NCBI GenBank assembly: GCA_004794785.1
Contig: SJOL01004119.1
Location: forward strand, 79,277 to 143,276
Source: Opisthorchis felineus
Taxonomy: Eukaryota > Platyhelminthes > Trematoda > Opisthorchiida > Opisthorchiidae
DNA length: 64,000 nucleotides
Reading direction: 5' to 3'
The notes under the pieces are model-generated. The model ran no database searches, was not told where the DNA came from, and worked only from the letters and a program-made list of their open reading frames with translations. The position numbers and the translations under genes were made by a program. Below, piece by piece: positions 54,201 through 61,382 of the stretch. Every line of letters begins with the position of its first letter. Within the stretch, counting starts at the first letter, position 1.

Positions 54201-57200
54201 AGGGGTAAATCAACCGTCCATGAAAAAATGTCTCCTTGGTTCTAGGATCATTGAAAGAACTTCTGCATTCCTAAAACTGAACCTTCGACGGAGTATCTAT
54301 TCTCTTCTTTTCTTCGTCTAGCTTCAGCAACTCGTAAATTCCCAATCAGCAATGTGGACAGAGCACACTCAACTTGCAACTGAACAGCATTATCAGAGGT
54401 GCTAGTATATTTAGAAAGTTCTTATTTCTAGCATGGGCAGCCAGCGATGAAATACTGTACGGTGAAAAACCTTCACGGGTACATTACATTACAATCAACT
54501 CTTCAAATAACGGGACGATGGAGAGGGAAATCCTTCGAGAAGCGAACGGGATGTCCTCCGTATTGCGTAAAAGAAACTCGCTTTCTTCAGTGAATCGTCT
54601 TTTTCCAGCGGCGAGCACATTTCCCGATTCGGTCAGTCTTTGTTCATAGGGGACCAGTATACCAAGTAAACATGATCTGCTACAAAGTCTTACTCGATTA
54701 CAACCTAAGTCATGGGACTACGTCAAACAAGAACTAATGTTCGTCCTAGTCCCATTAATCATAAGATTGATGAAGAACCTTTGGTGGCCAAGGTGAATAA
54801 CTCCACCTATGTTCATTCTACTGTGCCCAATTTGGAAGCAATGAATTGCTAATATACAGGTGATACAATAAACTTCAATCACGGTTCAGCAATTTGAAAA
54901 TCTGAGGGACGGGTAGTTTACAGAATTTATTCAGCCACATCGAAAGCAAATACGGTGAAATGTAGACCTGTGACCACAAGGACATACTTTGTGACAGGAA
55001 GTATGCTCCGAAAATGAGGTGCCATCAGCTGATATATGGGATGCGACTGAGCCAGGTTACGTCGCATAGAGACGTAGATCGATTCCAAGATTATGTGGGT
55101 TAGCAGACGTCCGACAATCATGTGGTGGCATGCATCCGCAAGGTTGACCCATAACTTCGCCTGTAGCCAAACCGCAGTGGGATCGGTAGGCAAAAAGATC
55201 TGTCACGCATGGATAAAAACCGAACCATTAAGTAGACCGACGGTGTTGGTACCGAGAAGATAGGTAGGCTGTTAGCTAGCAGAAACAAAGGCTACGGAAC
55301 AATAGGAGATATATGTAACGAGACGAGCCGACTGCGGCTTTTAAATTACTCTCAAATTACCGGATTGGCTTCCTCCGCGTCTTGGTTAAGCTGGATGGCG
55401 ATTGGTTTGAGTTGTCGTTTTTCTGTATGTAAAAGAAGCACCAAAGGAGCACATAAAGAGCGTCCGCGTTTGCAAGTCAGACCACGCATAATCCGGTAGT
55501 CAAGTAAGTAGAGCCGGTTGGCTGACACTAGTTGTCTCAGGGTCCAACCTTCCAAATGCGGCTTGATCCAGGTAGCAATAGCATCGAAACTAAAACAGGA
55601 CAATAAGATATCAAGTGGCAACATGATGTTTTGATGGTTTTTCAAAGACGTGCACAGAAAACAACCGTATTACATTACAGAGGCATATCTAAAACCACTG
55701 CGACAGCAGGATGTGAATTTGGATAAAACACTCCGGAGAGAGTCCGGTGACTAAGTGAAGAAACGCGTAGCTCTCACCTTTCTGGAAGTTCACGGCACAG
55801 CTCTATCGTGAACGGATTGCAGCCACGAATCCGCTGAGCGCCGAAACAGATATCATTCATCATCCAGAACTGTAAGCTCTAAAATTTAGGAGAAAAAATT
55901 GGTGGGTATACGGATTCAAAACAGAATGCATAAGTGAATTAGGTGAATATCTGGCCGACAGACAGTGAACACTTTGTCGCTACTGAAAGCAATCATGATA
56001 AAGCGTTTTCTTGAACAATATGTCGATTCAGAATACTCCATCCACAGCGTAACCAGAGTGGAAAGATAAGGCAGTTCACAGTCCATTGTGGAGAAATGGC
56101 GCTTGAAAGTTCATTATATACGCACTGCACATAAACTGTCTGCCCATTCATTTGTTCAAGTAGTTACGAATGAAGAAAACATTAGTCCAATATGGAAAAC
56201 AATTCAGTTTTAGTGGAAAAGTAGCTATAGGAAGATCCGTGTACAGGTTACGTCAAAAAACGGTCATTCTCAATTGAACGGTTTGGAAGTGAGATGCCCG
56301 TTTGACAACATCGTCATCTCCCTCCGATTTCTGTGTTGACCAACACAGACTGTCAGCGCGGCCGTCAAAAGACAGCTATTGGTTAGGACTATTGACTGAT
56401 CGAGTAACTATCTGACGAGTAACGAACAGCCGCTTAGTCTGCACACCACATTTGCTATGTATCACTTGCCGTTCCTGAGAGCCGGCATCCGGACTACCTA
56501 CGTGGGAATGATCGAAAGGGTGGCTGGATTTCCGAAAACACCCGTACCCATCATCCTACTGGAGTTTACACTGAATGAAAGGGCTTTACCGACAAGTGAC
56601 ATTAAAACTGACAACAAGAATTGTATAGCTCAGAGATACACCAGCTTACGACCTTCAAAGACGGAAACTGAACTGAAGTTCAGCTGTAGCACCCTTTCGG
56701 TGCCTAAATGCCATGCAACCCATAAGAAGTACGAGGGCTGGGATACTGCCAGGTTGCCCAAGCCTAGACAGGGGAAGTCGAGATACAGAGGTCGGGTTCG
56801 AACCACGGACCTTCCGGTCAGTAAATTCGCGCTCCAAGCACTGAGCTACCTCGCCATCTCTTCAAATACCAGTTTTAAATCTATTCGCAGTGGCCTGTTG
56901 CATGCTTCCCATTGATTGAAAGCATGAATACGAGCCCAGACGGATCTCTCTAGTTGCCTGAGGAAACGCTACCTCGAAGTTCCAGCTATCAACACTCTAA
57001 ACGGTAACTGCGGTATCTCTGACTCGCGCACAGTGACTGCGTGTTATCCAGAATAAACAATTGTGCTCGCTTCTTAAGCGTTACTGGTCTTGTGCCCGCT
57101 AAGCTAATCAACAATCCATGTGGTCCATGTGGTCCATCCATCCATGAATCAAGGACGATCAGGTGACTAGTTGTCATTATTATTGTTGTTGTTATTATTA

Positions 57201-59353
57201 TTATTAACATTATTTTCATCACCAAAAACTCTGATGAACAAATTATGTGCCGGAAGGAACAAATTTATTTTAGAGAGACAGTATTCAGTGAGCCCCACAG
57301 AGATAACCGGCTGGAGAAAACGAAAAGGATAAGAACGAATGAATTTGTTGGCCAGTTTCGCACTGGAAAACTATATACGATAATCTGATGCCACAACGTC
57401 ATATTCAAATGGTAAACGATTGAGATAACAGGAGCACTTTTTAGTGGGAAACTGACGGAGTTTAACTTACCATTACACTCCGTCTGCTGTTAATCCTATC
57501 TTCATATACTATTATAATCACTTCCAAACAGATTATTCGTAACCTAAAAAGCCAGCTACGAAAGCCAGCTGTTCATGCTAGATAAGTAAGCGAGTAATTG
57601 CCCAATGATACTACAGTAAGTACTGAAACACTCAACGAAACTTCCATGAATGAGGACCATGAAGGCCAAAGGCCCTATGCAGCCGAGCTTTTACGCTACC
57701 TACTACATCTTCGTTAGAAAACCTCGGAAAACTCCAAACCTATAACTTGCCGGCTATCTGGCAATCCGTAAGGATGGATAACCAGATACAGTGAACCATC
57801 CGACCATCCACGAAAAGTCAGATACCCCGCTTAAGTCAGCAACTACTTACAAGCCCGGTAACTTCTGAAACGAATAATCATTTGTTTAAACTCACCAGGA
57901 GGCAAGTGATGCAGAGCCAATCAAAGGGCCATGTGACTGATCCAACCTTCCCCACCTGATGAGTGCTAATGAGAGCGAAAGGCCCCAACTGGCTGAGCTT
58001 TTCTAGAGCTAACCTAAAGCGCAACAGGATCGTGTATTCGGCCCCGCTCACTTCACATTGAAAAGCTGTTCCCTCCCGAACGGATTTGAAACTGGTTGCA
58101 AAGGCATCACGCTGCAGGACGAAAGCTGAGCCGCTTGGGTAGGGATTCTACGCATGTGGAGTCATGTACATATGACCGTCGGAGAAAGGTGCCACCATGA
58201 GATTACGTAGCATATACTGACAACAGCTAATAAGTCCGACTAGCACTGCCAGGCGTAGCCAATCAACGTCATCATCAGCATCATTAGCTTTGAAAACTTC
58301 AAAGATTTTCTTAAGAAAACTTCAAAAAGCTTGTGATACACAAACCGGTTCGAAGGGTCCATATGATCAATATTAGTTAAGAATGGGAAGAATGGCAAAC
58401 AGATTATCGAACACATGTAAAATCAGCAAACAAGGGAGCACTTACTACGGGTTCTGTTATGTTATGCTTCTTATAGAAACTCCCAAGGTCATCTAGTGAA
58501 TCCCAAGATTCTTCGCTGTTGTACTCCGAGGCAAGACCCACATGTTGAATAACCTCCAATACCACGGGTTCAATGTTCCACTAAAGTATGGGTTGGTGCG
58601 GCAGCAATGGGAACTTACGCGTGCATCCGTGAAGAAAAGTTCACTTGATGGAATATCCTGTAACTGAACACCGGAATAAAGAATGAAAGTCAGTATTACC
58701 TCGACTGGCAATCCCTTGGCTCGCTGGAAGAATGTAAAAAGCTGCATTCGTGTGGTTAGTTCAGCCTCACGGAGGTCTGGAAATGGGTCGACTTGTGGAA
58801 GCCAAGATTCACAGTCGTGAACCACATATTGATGATCCGGTGTGATCCACTGGTGAACGGGAAAGAAGAAATACTTCCACTCTGCGGTCATGCCAAAACG
58901 ACGGTCTCGAATAATGACTCTATCCAAAAACCAAGCCGGTGCAGGGTGTGTGTGGGTGGTACACCAGAATTCGATGTGGTGCAACCGCCGAAAAACCTTT
59001 GAATAAAAGGCTTACGTACTGCATAATCAAGAAGTACCTTTAACCGACTCCATGGTTCGAGGTCGAGAGTGAACTTGACTTGTGAATAGTCTGCTTCTTC
59101 CTTGAAGATATTGTCCAGTGTAATTGTTGGTGACTGAGCTCCGTGGTGATCAAACATCACCATACTGACATCGGGACCAAGCTGATCACCCGTATAATCG
59201 CTGCTAACTACACAAACTTCGAAGGCTATTTTTGATGAAGTGCCTCCCATGAGCAAGTGAAGTCTGCAAGATTGAAATGAGCGACAAAATGTCAGTGAAG
59301 AACTATAAGAAACAATTCAAACAAGCATACCTGAAGATAGTGAACAGTAACAT
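33802..59353 (-). CDS. PLAT + lipoxygenase-domain protein, multi-exon, probably non-catalytic (whole gene span)
   Basis: Overall gene span; exons are listed separately. Read on the minus strand, 15 exons join with phases 2,0,0,0,2,0,2,0,1,0,0,1,2,1 and keep one open frame of 2211 nt including the stop, about 736 residues, close to animal lipoxygenases (roughly 660-690) plus a small extension. PLAT domain about residues 15-125; lipoxygenase domain about 130-736. Family knowledge: lipoxygenases insert O2 into polyunsaturated fatty acids using a non-haem iron held by three His, an Asn and the C-terminal Ile; PLAT binds membrane lipid. In this model only the first His (H396) is at its expected place; R401 replaces the second, the HAAVN segment is missing (602-610), and the tentative C-terminus is Val. 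I infer a lipid-binding or scaffold role without oxygenase activity. The family call is firm; the first and last exons are the weak points. Confidence 0.85.
35170..35191. repeat. (CA)n microsatellite
   Basis: About 11 CA dinucleotides in an uninterrupted run, preceded by GCGCGCGTG and, 40-80 bases upstream, by a C-rich CCCACC/CACGCACCCC tract. It lies in the predicted intron between exon 14 and the candidate last exon. Confidence 0.95.
35348..35382 (-). CDS. Lipoxygenase-like gene, exon 14 (tentative micro-exon)
   Basis: 35 nt; acceptor TTTTTTTGAAGAG|A after a T-run, donor CGTGC|GTAAGT, phase 2 in and phase 1 out. It gives [13 protein letters not shown], which fits the '..F...L..i...i..RN' amphipathic helix near the lipoxygenase C-terminus and directly follows ..AVAILEE of exon 13. 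Short, so the evidence is phase, position and helix pattern only. Confidence 0.5.
35440..35650 (-). CDS. Lipoxygenase-like gene, exon 13: LP...LG.Y block
   Basis: 211 nt; acceptor CTGGTTTTAG|AA, donor GGAAGA|GTGAGT, phase 1 in and phase 2 out, residues 634-703. [18 protein letters not shown] then [20 protein letters not shown] and [13 protein letters not shown] follow the lipoxygenase C-terminal pattern 'i..LP....t......L.......LG.Y....f..p.a..il..f'. It joins exon 12 exactly in phase (G + AA). A nearby open frame at 35.9-36.1 kb also has splice-like edges but breaks this phase. Confidence 0.88.
36631..36826 (-). CDS. Lipoxygenase-like gene, exon 12: region of the third His/Asn ligands, both missing
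   Basis: 196 nt; acceptor AACACTTAG|ATG, donor GTTTCAG|GTAGGC (phase 1), residues 569-633. [18 protein letters not shown] matches the '..T...L...lt.ii' helix; [18 protein letters not shown] matches 'q.d.y.f.PN.P..l...pP'. Between them, where active lipoxygenases have Ser-Ala-x-His-Ala-Ala-Val-Asn, this protein reads [14 protein letters not shown]: the His and Asn ligands are gone and about four residues are deleted. The segment is inside one exon with no internal GT..AG, so the loss is real in this sequence. Confidence 0.85.
37480..38080 (+). mobile_element. Non-LTR reverse transcriptase fragment with YADD box
   Basis: TATGCTGATGACACT (from 37520) encodes YADDT, the RT catalytic core. An open frame 37521-37847 then shows [20 protein letters not shown] and [18 protein letters not shown], followed in another frame by [17 protein letters not shown]. 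These resemble '.vk.LG......lsW..Hv..k.rkls......' and 'irkf...cvlPh..Y' of jockey-like LINE RTs. Frames are broken. It sits in the intron between exons 11 and 12, antisense to the gene. Confidence 0.5.
39191..39236. repeat. (TA)n microsatellite
   Basis: Uninterrupted TA alternation of about 20 units after TATACATA, in the intron between exons 11 and 12, roughly 140 bases from exon 11. Self-complementary, so strand is meaningless. Confidence 0.97.
39373..39432 (-). CDS. Lipoxygenase-like gene, exon 11
   Basis: 60 nt, phase 0 at both ends; acceptor GGCCGAACAG|TTC, donor GGCCAG|GTAATT, residues 549-568: [20 protein letters not shown]. The 'G.PI..v.s..q' element corresponds to the 'GfP..i.t..qL' loop that precedes the third-His helix. 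The surrounding open frame is longer (to 39558), but this acceptor gives the correct phase from exon 10. Confidence 0.6.
39711..39784 (-). CDS. Lipoxygenase-like gene, exon 10 (tentative small exon)
   Basis: 74 nt; acceptor GGTTACAG|CA, donor AGAAAT|GTAAGT, phase 1 in and phase 0 out, residues 524-548. It encodes [20 protein letters not shown] followed by HTYRN. Placed here it gives about 34 residues between the YVY end of exon 9 and the GSPI motif of exon 11, close to the family's usual spacing, and Val-x-Asp recalls the 'V..D.El' segment. No strong motif of its own; included because phases and spacing fit. Confidence 0.5.
39936..40041 (-). CDS. Lipoxygenase-like gene, exon 9: NYPYRHDAL block
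   Basis: 106 nt; acceptor CCGTTCCAG|GTG, donor GTATACG|GTGAGT (phase 1), residues 489-523. It reads [20 protein letters not shown] then [15 protein letters not shown]. This matches the lipoxygenase block 'lp.YpYRdDgl.iw.ai..yV..yv..yY'; the usual Asp-Asp after Arg is His-Asp here. The same frame is open upstream of the acceptor, but exon 8 ends at phase 0 and joins directly at GTG. Confidence 0.88.
41005..41146 (-). CDS. Lipoxygenase-like gene, exon 8
   Basis: 142 nt; acceptor TAACTTTAG|T, donor GATAAA|GTAGGT (phase 0), residues 442-488. With the two bases of exon 7 it opens with Asn and reads [20 protein letters not shown] then [18 protein letters not shown] and ..AFNVDK. The position fits the 'iN..aR..lI...g..D....G..g..e......' stretch after the HPIY block, but sequence identity is low; the call rests mostly on phase, length and position. 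It is separated from exon 7 by a 13.8-kb, LINE-filled intron. Confidence 0.72.
41147..43149. other. Intron 7, 3' part: no feature beyond possible SINE scraps
   Basis: Intron sequence of the lipoxygenase-like gene. TGTTCAAATCC at 41.81 kb resembles a B box but no full SINE is readable. A GC-richer block at 42.72-43.03 kb may be the 5' untranslated part of the CR1-like LINE that follows. Confidence 0.45.
42653..42685. repeat. Short tandem GGCTGACTGTGAC repeat
   Basis: GGCTGACTGTGACC followed directly by GGCTGACTGTGACTGTAAC: two near-perfect units in the large intron 7. Confidence 0.8.
43150..45560 (+). mobile_element. CR1-like LINE, decayed, endonuclease through C-terminus
   Basis: Recognisable in order on the plus strand: [16 protein letters not shown] (43.21 kb, endonuclease), [11 protein letters not shown] (43.47 kb), [20 protein letters not shown] (44.21 kb), [15 protein letters not shown] (44.36 kb), the remains of [10 protein letters not shown] (44.57 kb), [18 protein letters not shown] (44.70 kb, RT motif 'GvrQGCPLSP.LFn'), [18 protein letters not shown] (44.91 kb), [17 protein letters not shown] (45.13 kb) and [20 protein letters not shown] to [20 protein letters not shown] (45.3-45.5 kb, C-terminal '...GWGPRD...WLetLaDmaq.R'). 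Many stops, frameshifts and internal deletions; the catalytic YADD is lost (VSRRQ at 44.8 kb). Inside intron 7, antisense to the gene. Confidence 0.85.
45700..47960 (+). mobile_element. RTE-like LINE, decayed, RT domain to C-terminal zinc knuckle
   Basis: Starts in [17 protein letters not shown] (45.79 kb). Then [15 protein letters not shown] and [10 protein letters not shown] (46.3 kb), [20 protein letters not shown] and [20 protein letters not shown] (46.64-46.79 kb, RT 'GFR.gRSt..mif..RqLqEk...l...f.DLtKAFD.vnR..LW'), [15 protein letters not shown] (47.02 kb, eroded ADD), [14 protein letters not shown] MHQPAP (47.1 kb), [20 protein letters not shown] (47.3 kb) and [20 protein letters not shown] (47.56 kb). 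It ends in [20 protein letters not shown] (47.88 kb), a C..C...Gl..H-type knuckle whose final His is eroded. All frames broken. Follows the CR1-like copy directly, same strand. Confidence 0.85.
47961..54987. other. Intron 7, 5' part: anonymous
   Basis: No exon or element could be assigned. The frame at 50548-50934 (plus, 128 codons) is the longest but has no motif. A C-run (TTGCCCCCCCCCTCG) lies at about 52.46 kb. Confidence 0.5.
49838..49854. repeat. (ATG)n short microsatellite
   Basis: Five ATG units followed by ACGTTGATG, in intron 7. Confidence 0.85.
54988..55199 (-). CDS. Lipoxygenase-like gene, exon 7: iron-site helix, second His replaced
   Basis: 212 nt; acceptor CGTGACAG|ATC, donor GTCACAAA|GTATGT (phase 2), residues 371-441. 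[17 protein letters not shown] matches 'flPsD...aWl.AK.WV'; [18 protein letters not shown] matches 'HPi.kLl.PHfrytl.i'. Between them the iron helix reads [15 protein letters not shown]. Counting from the conserved Asp (D392), the first ligand position is His (H396) but the second, five residues on, is Arg (R401), and the segment before TH is one residue shorter than usual. The change lies mid-exon, so mis-splicing cannot explain it. Confidence 0.93.
55361..55589 (-). CDS. Lipoxygenase-like gene, exon 6: LYLLDY...CAPL.LLL block
   Basis: 229 nt; acceptor CCTGTTTTAG|T, donor AATCCG|GTAATT (phase 0), residues 294-370. [16 protein letters not shown], then [20 protein letters not shown] and [13 protein letters not shown], correspond to 'lFivDy..L.gi.....APl.LL.....g.l.PiaIQL.q....nP' of lipoxygenases. 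The reading frame stays open further 5' of the acceptor, but exon 5's two trailing bases need exactly one leading base, which fixes the splice. Confidence 0.93.
55778..55878 (-). CDS. Lipoxygenase-like gene, exon 5: W..ND.CFG.Q block
   Basis: 101 nt, acceptor AAATTTTAG|AGC, donor AGAAAG|GTGAGA (phase 2), residues 261-293. [20 protein letters not shown] followed by [13 protein letters not shown] is a clear match to the lipoxygenase signature 'W..De.FG.Q.l.G.NP..I..c..lP'. This block is one of the strongest reasons for the family call. Asp, Phe-Gly, Gln and Asn-Pro are all retained. Confidence 0.92.
56678..56858 (-). mobile_element. tRNA-derived SINE, family A, copy 3 (reverse)
   Basis: Reverse orientation: GTTCAGCTGTAGCACCCTTT opens the 3' end and GCACTGAGCTACCTCGCC closes the 5' end. 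On the minus strand the A box is TAGCTCAGTGC and the B box GGTTCGAACCC, the latter near perfect. It lies inside intron 4 of the lipoxygenase-like gene, in sense orientation. Its minus-strand translation ([16 protein letters not shown]...) is a spurious open frame, not a gene; such peptides are, from memory, frequent in fluke gene sets. Confidence 0.92.
57111..57152. repeat. Tandem CATGTGGTC / CCAT short repeat
   Basis: CCATGTGGTCCATGTGGTCC followed by ATCCATCCATG: two 9-base units then CCAT repeats. Lies in intron 4. Confidence 0.8.
57174..57213. repeat. (ATT)n/(GTT)n compound microsatellite
   Basis: CATTATTATTGTTGTTGTTA followed by TTATTATTATTAAC; compound trinucleotide repeat in intron 4, downstream of the minus-strand SINE. 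Confidence 0.9.
58446..58580 (-). CDS. Lipoxygenase-like gene, exon 4
   Basis: 135 nt, 45 codons, phase 0; acceptor TACTTTAG|TGG, donor CCCGTA|GTAAGT. It translates as [15 protein letters not shown].. followed by [20 protein letters not shown], residues 216-260. The 'sWdsLdDl..fy' segment is the usual piece before the first strongly conserved lipoxygenase block. It is separated from exon 3 by a 38-base intron, among the smallest in the model and typical of minimal fluke introns. Confidence 0.85.
58619..58996 (-). CDS. Lipoxygenase-like gene, exon 3: end of PLAT domain and start of lipoxygenase domain
   Basis: 378 nt (126 codons, phase 0 at both ends), residues 90-215; acceptor TTCAAAG|GTT, donor [32 protein letters not shown] then [10 protein letters not shown] is the closing PLAT strand pair with its conserved 'paWfl..V.V' Trp. 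[20 protein letters not shown] matches the 'w.F....W......' linker leading into the catalytic domain. The rest ([20 protein letters not shown] ...) has the helical, charged character of the N-terminal part of lipoxygenase domains. Confidence 0.85.
59020..59263 (-). CDS. Lipoxygenase-like gene, exon 2: N-terminal half of PLAT domain
   Basis: Acceptor CAATCTTGCAG|A, donor GCA|GTACGT; 244 nt, residues 8-89. It reads ..[19 protein letters not shown], then [20 protein letters not shown], then [21 protein letters not shown]. This follows the PLAT/LH2 beta-sandwich order of lipoxygenases: a first strand ending in TGD, a V.M..FD.. strand, a 'spt..Ld' turn and a '..v.F.ldl' strand. The canonical-looking GTAAGC donor four bases downstream would shift the frame (phase 1) and does not fit exon 3, so GTACGT was chosen. 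Confidence 0.78.
59331..59353 (-). CDS. Lipoxygenase-like gene, first coding exon (start uncertain)
   Basis: The ATG at 59353 sits in the context AAACCATGT and reads MLLFTIF, a hydrophobic start, then splices at CTTCAG|GTATGC (phase 2) into the PLAT exon. The same frame stays open upstream to about 59436, where TGATTAG could be either an acceptor or the preceding stop; that upstream stretch has no Met. The gene may therefore begin at this ATG or have a further 5' exon. The ATG was chosen because it is the only in-frame Met before the PLAT domain. Confidence 0.5.
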
Positions 59354-59436
59354 GGTTTTTCTGTCGCATACTCCACCTTCTTGAAGGAGAACACGCTTAT
59401 CACCATCGCATAATATCACGAACAGACAGGCTTGGG

Positions 59437-60534
59437 CTAATCATGTTGACTGTTCGACGTACTTCTACGGGGGCTGCCAAAGACACTCACAGTTCTCACT
59501 GACAATTTCTTAGCCTTCGTGGTCAGGGGGTTAAACGTGTGTTGCGAATTGTTCCTTAGACAAAGGACCACCGTGGCAGTCTCATAACAACCATCTCTGC
59601 CTTGTAGTCAGACTACTGAGAACAATAATTGACCTTCTTATCAGGTTTTAGCATCCAGACAGTCACGCAACCCACATCAAACCAGAAACCGTACAACTGC
59701 CCTCAATCTCATGACGGCCATGCGTGATACCATCGGCCTTAAAACCGATTAAGGGGAAGAAGGCAATCTTTCCATTCCTTCTCCTGTACACAGTTATCTG
59801 TCCCCCGACCGAATCCTACTAGTCTATTCATGTCGAGTACCAGAATCGTTCGCTCTGCTTCGTCGTTAGGCACAATAACTACATCTCGCATAGCAGGCAG
59901 TCTTATGAACTTCTAAGTCGGCCTTCAAACAGCGACAGTCGCTTGCTTTGGTTGGCACCAACGTTTCAACCTGAAACAAGCAAGACGCACCGCACCACTT
60001 CGCTCCGCTACAAACCGACGTGCTGGTGACACTTCAATCAGCACTGCATTGTCGGTAACCAAAAACGACCGGCTTAGTGAACAAGCCCACGACAGTAGTT
60101 CAGTTCTTTTCCATATTTTTACCAGTGTTGCCCTTCTAAAAAAATAAGGCCTAACTTTCAATCCCATCTTCCATCCCACCGTGTCTACACGCAGGGAATC
60201 ACTGATACACTAGTATGCTACAATTCACTTTGTGATGGTCAAATCGCTGACCCGACTCCTCCCAATGCAGAAAATGGTGGAATCAATGATATTCTGTGTC
60301 CGAAATCGTCTCACTTCACTTGACGCCCTGGAAGAATATAACCTCTGACTCTCGACGAACTACGTAAGATAAGTTGTCTATTAATATGCTTCTGACTGAA
60401 ACCTGGGACAACGCCATCACAAGGCTATTATCTCTGTACAGCAAACCAGAGGGTGCAATATACCCCTGGCATTTGTTGTGCTTGCAAACAAATATCTGGA
60501 CAAAATACAGTTCACTTATGTGAAAACTGAAACT
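59437..60534. other. Upstream of the lipoxygenase-like gene: no clear gene
   Basis: Would contain the promoter or any further 5' exon. No TATA-like signal could be tied to a start. A minus-strand frame at 59.93-60.18 kb shows no motif. The part nearest 60.5 kb may already be degraded LINE sequence. Confidence 0.4.
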
Positions 60535-61260
60535 GCGGTACTGCGGTTTGATAGGCGCTACAGTAAACGACTTAAAAACTGTCTTTGACTCTGTGGACCG
60601 TCAGGCACTATGGCAGTGTCTATGGAGCAAAGTTTTTGACCCTCCTTAAGGCGCTGTACACCAACTCCAGCGGACTTGTGAAGATCTACGGGAAGCTCTC
60701 GCCTGAGTTCACCACATCAAGTGGTGTCAGGCAAGGCTGTCCTCTTTCGCCTTTCCCCTTCAACCCTGTCATTGATACCAGTTTCTGATGTCTGTGGGGT
60801 CGAAGTGCTCCCGAGAGGTTCGCTCACAAATATCTAGTACGCAGACGACATAGCTCTTCTTGGATCTGACGAACATTATTACATAATCCAAATAACACTG
60901 CTTCACGGTTTGGCATGCACTTCACACCTGCAAAGTGTAAAGTACTACTGCGGCGTAGGCTAGTCATCAGCTTATCCGTCAAGGGTCGAGTTTGCAATGT
61001 TGAGGTGCGCTCCATATTATTACACGGGCCAGAAACCTGGCCACTGCGCGCTGAGGACGTCGAAAGACTTTCAGTGTTTGATAATCGATGTATTCGGAGC
61101 ACTATCCGAGTCTGGTGGGAACGAAACTGTGGCAGCTAGAACCACTGTACGGCAAGTACGCGGATCTTACAGATGATGGTGATGACAGCCGACGAGAACC
61201 GTGCTGAGGCCGTACTTACATTGTTTTGTTACGGGCTATTTCATGCTGAAGCATAAGCAA
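60535..61260 (+). mobile_element. CR1-like LINE RT fragment with internal deletion
   Basis: [12 protein letters not shown] (60.58 kb), FLTLLKALYTNSSGLVKIYG, TTSSGVRQGCPLSPFPF (60.72 kb), YADDIALLGSDE (60.84 kb, RT core intact), then MHFTPAKCKVLL joined straight to SVKGRVCNVEVRSILLHGPE and TWPLRAEDVERLSVFDNRCI (60.98-61.10 kb). The piece normally between the 'KCK.LL' and 'kgrvy.a.vRs.LLyG.Etw' motifs is missing, so this copy carries a deletion of about 90 codons. Ends near 61.2 kb. Confidence 0.8.
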
Positions 61261-61327
61261 GCTGCATGAATCCCACGTACTGAAACTGTTCATGATCGAT
61301 GACGTACGGCACAGATCGTCGTGGTTC

Positions 61328-61382
61328 GGTTGTAGAGCCTTCCGGTGCCTAACTACCATGTCACCCGAAGGAAGCATATATG
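61328..61382 (-). mobile_element. tRNA-derived SINE, family A, 3' fragment (reverse)
   Basis: CGGTTGTAGAGCCTTCCGGT then GCCTAACTACCATGTCACCC and GAAGGAAGCA correspond to the 3' third of copies 2 and 3. The tRNA-like head is missing. Confidence 0.7.

Noticed and set aside
56655..56837. Minus-strand open frame reading [16 protein letters not shown]...
   Set aside because: It lies wholly within the reverse SINE copy and includes its A and B boxes in translation; a known type of false gene.
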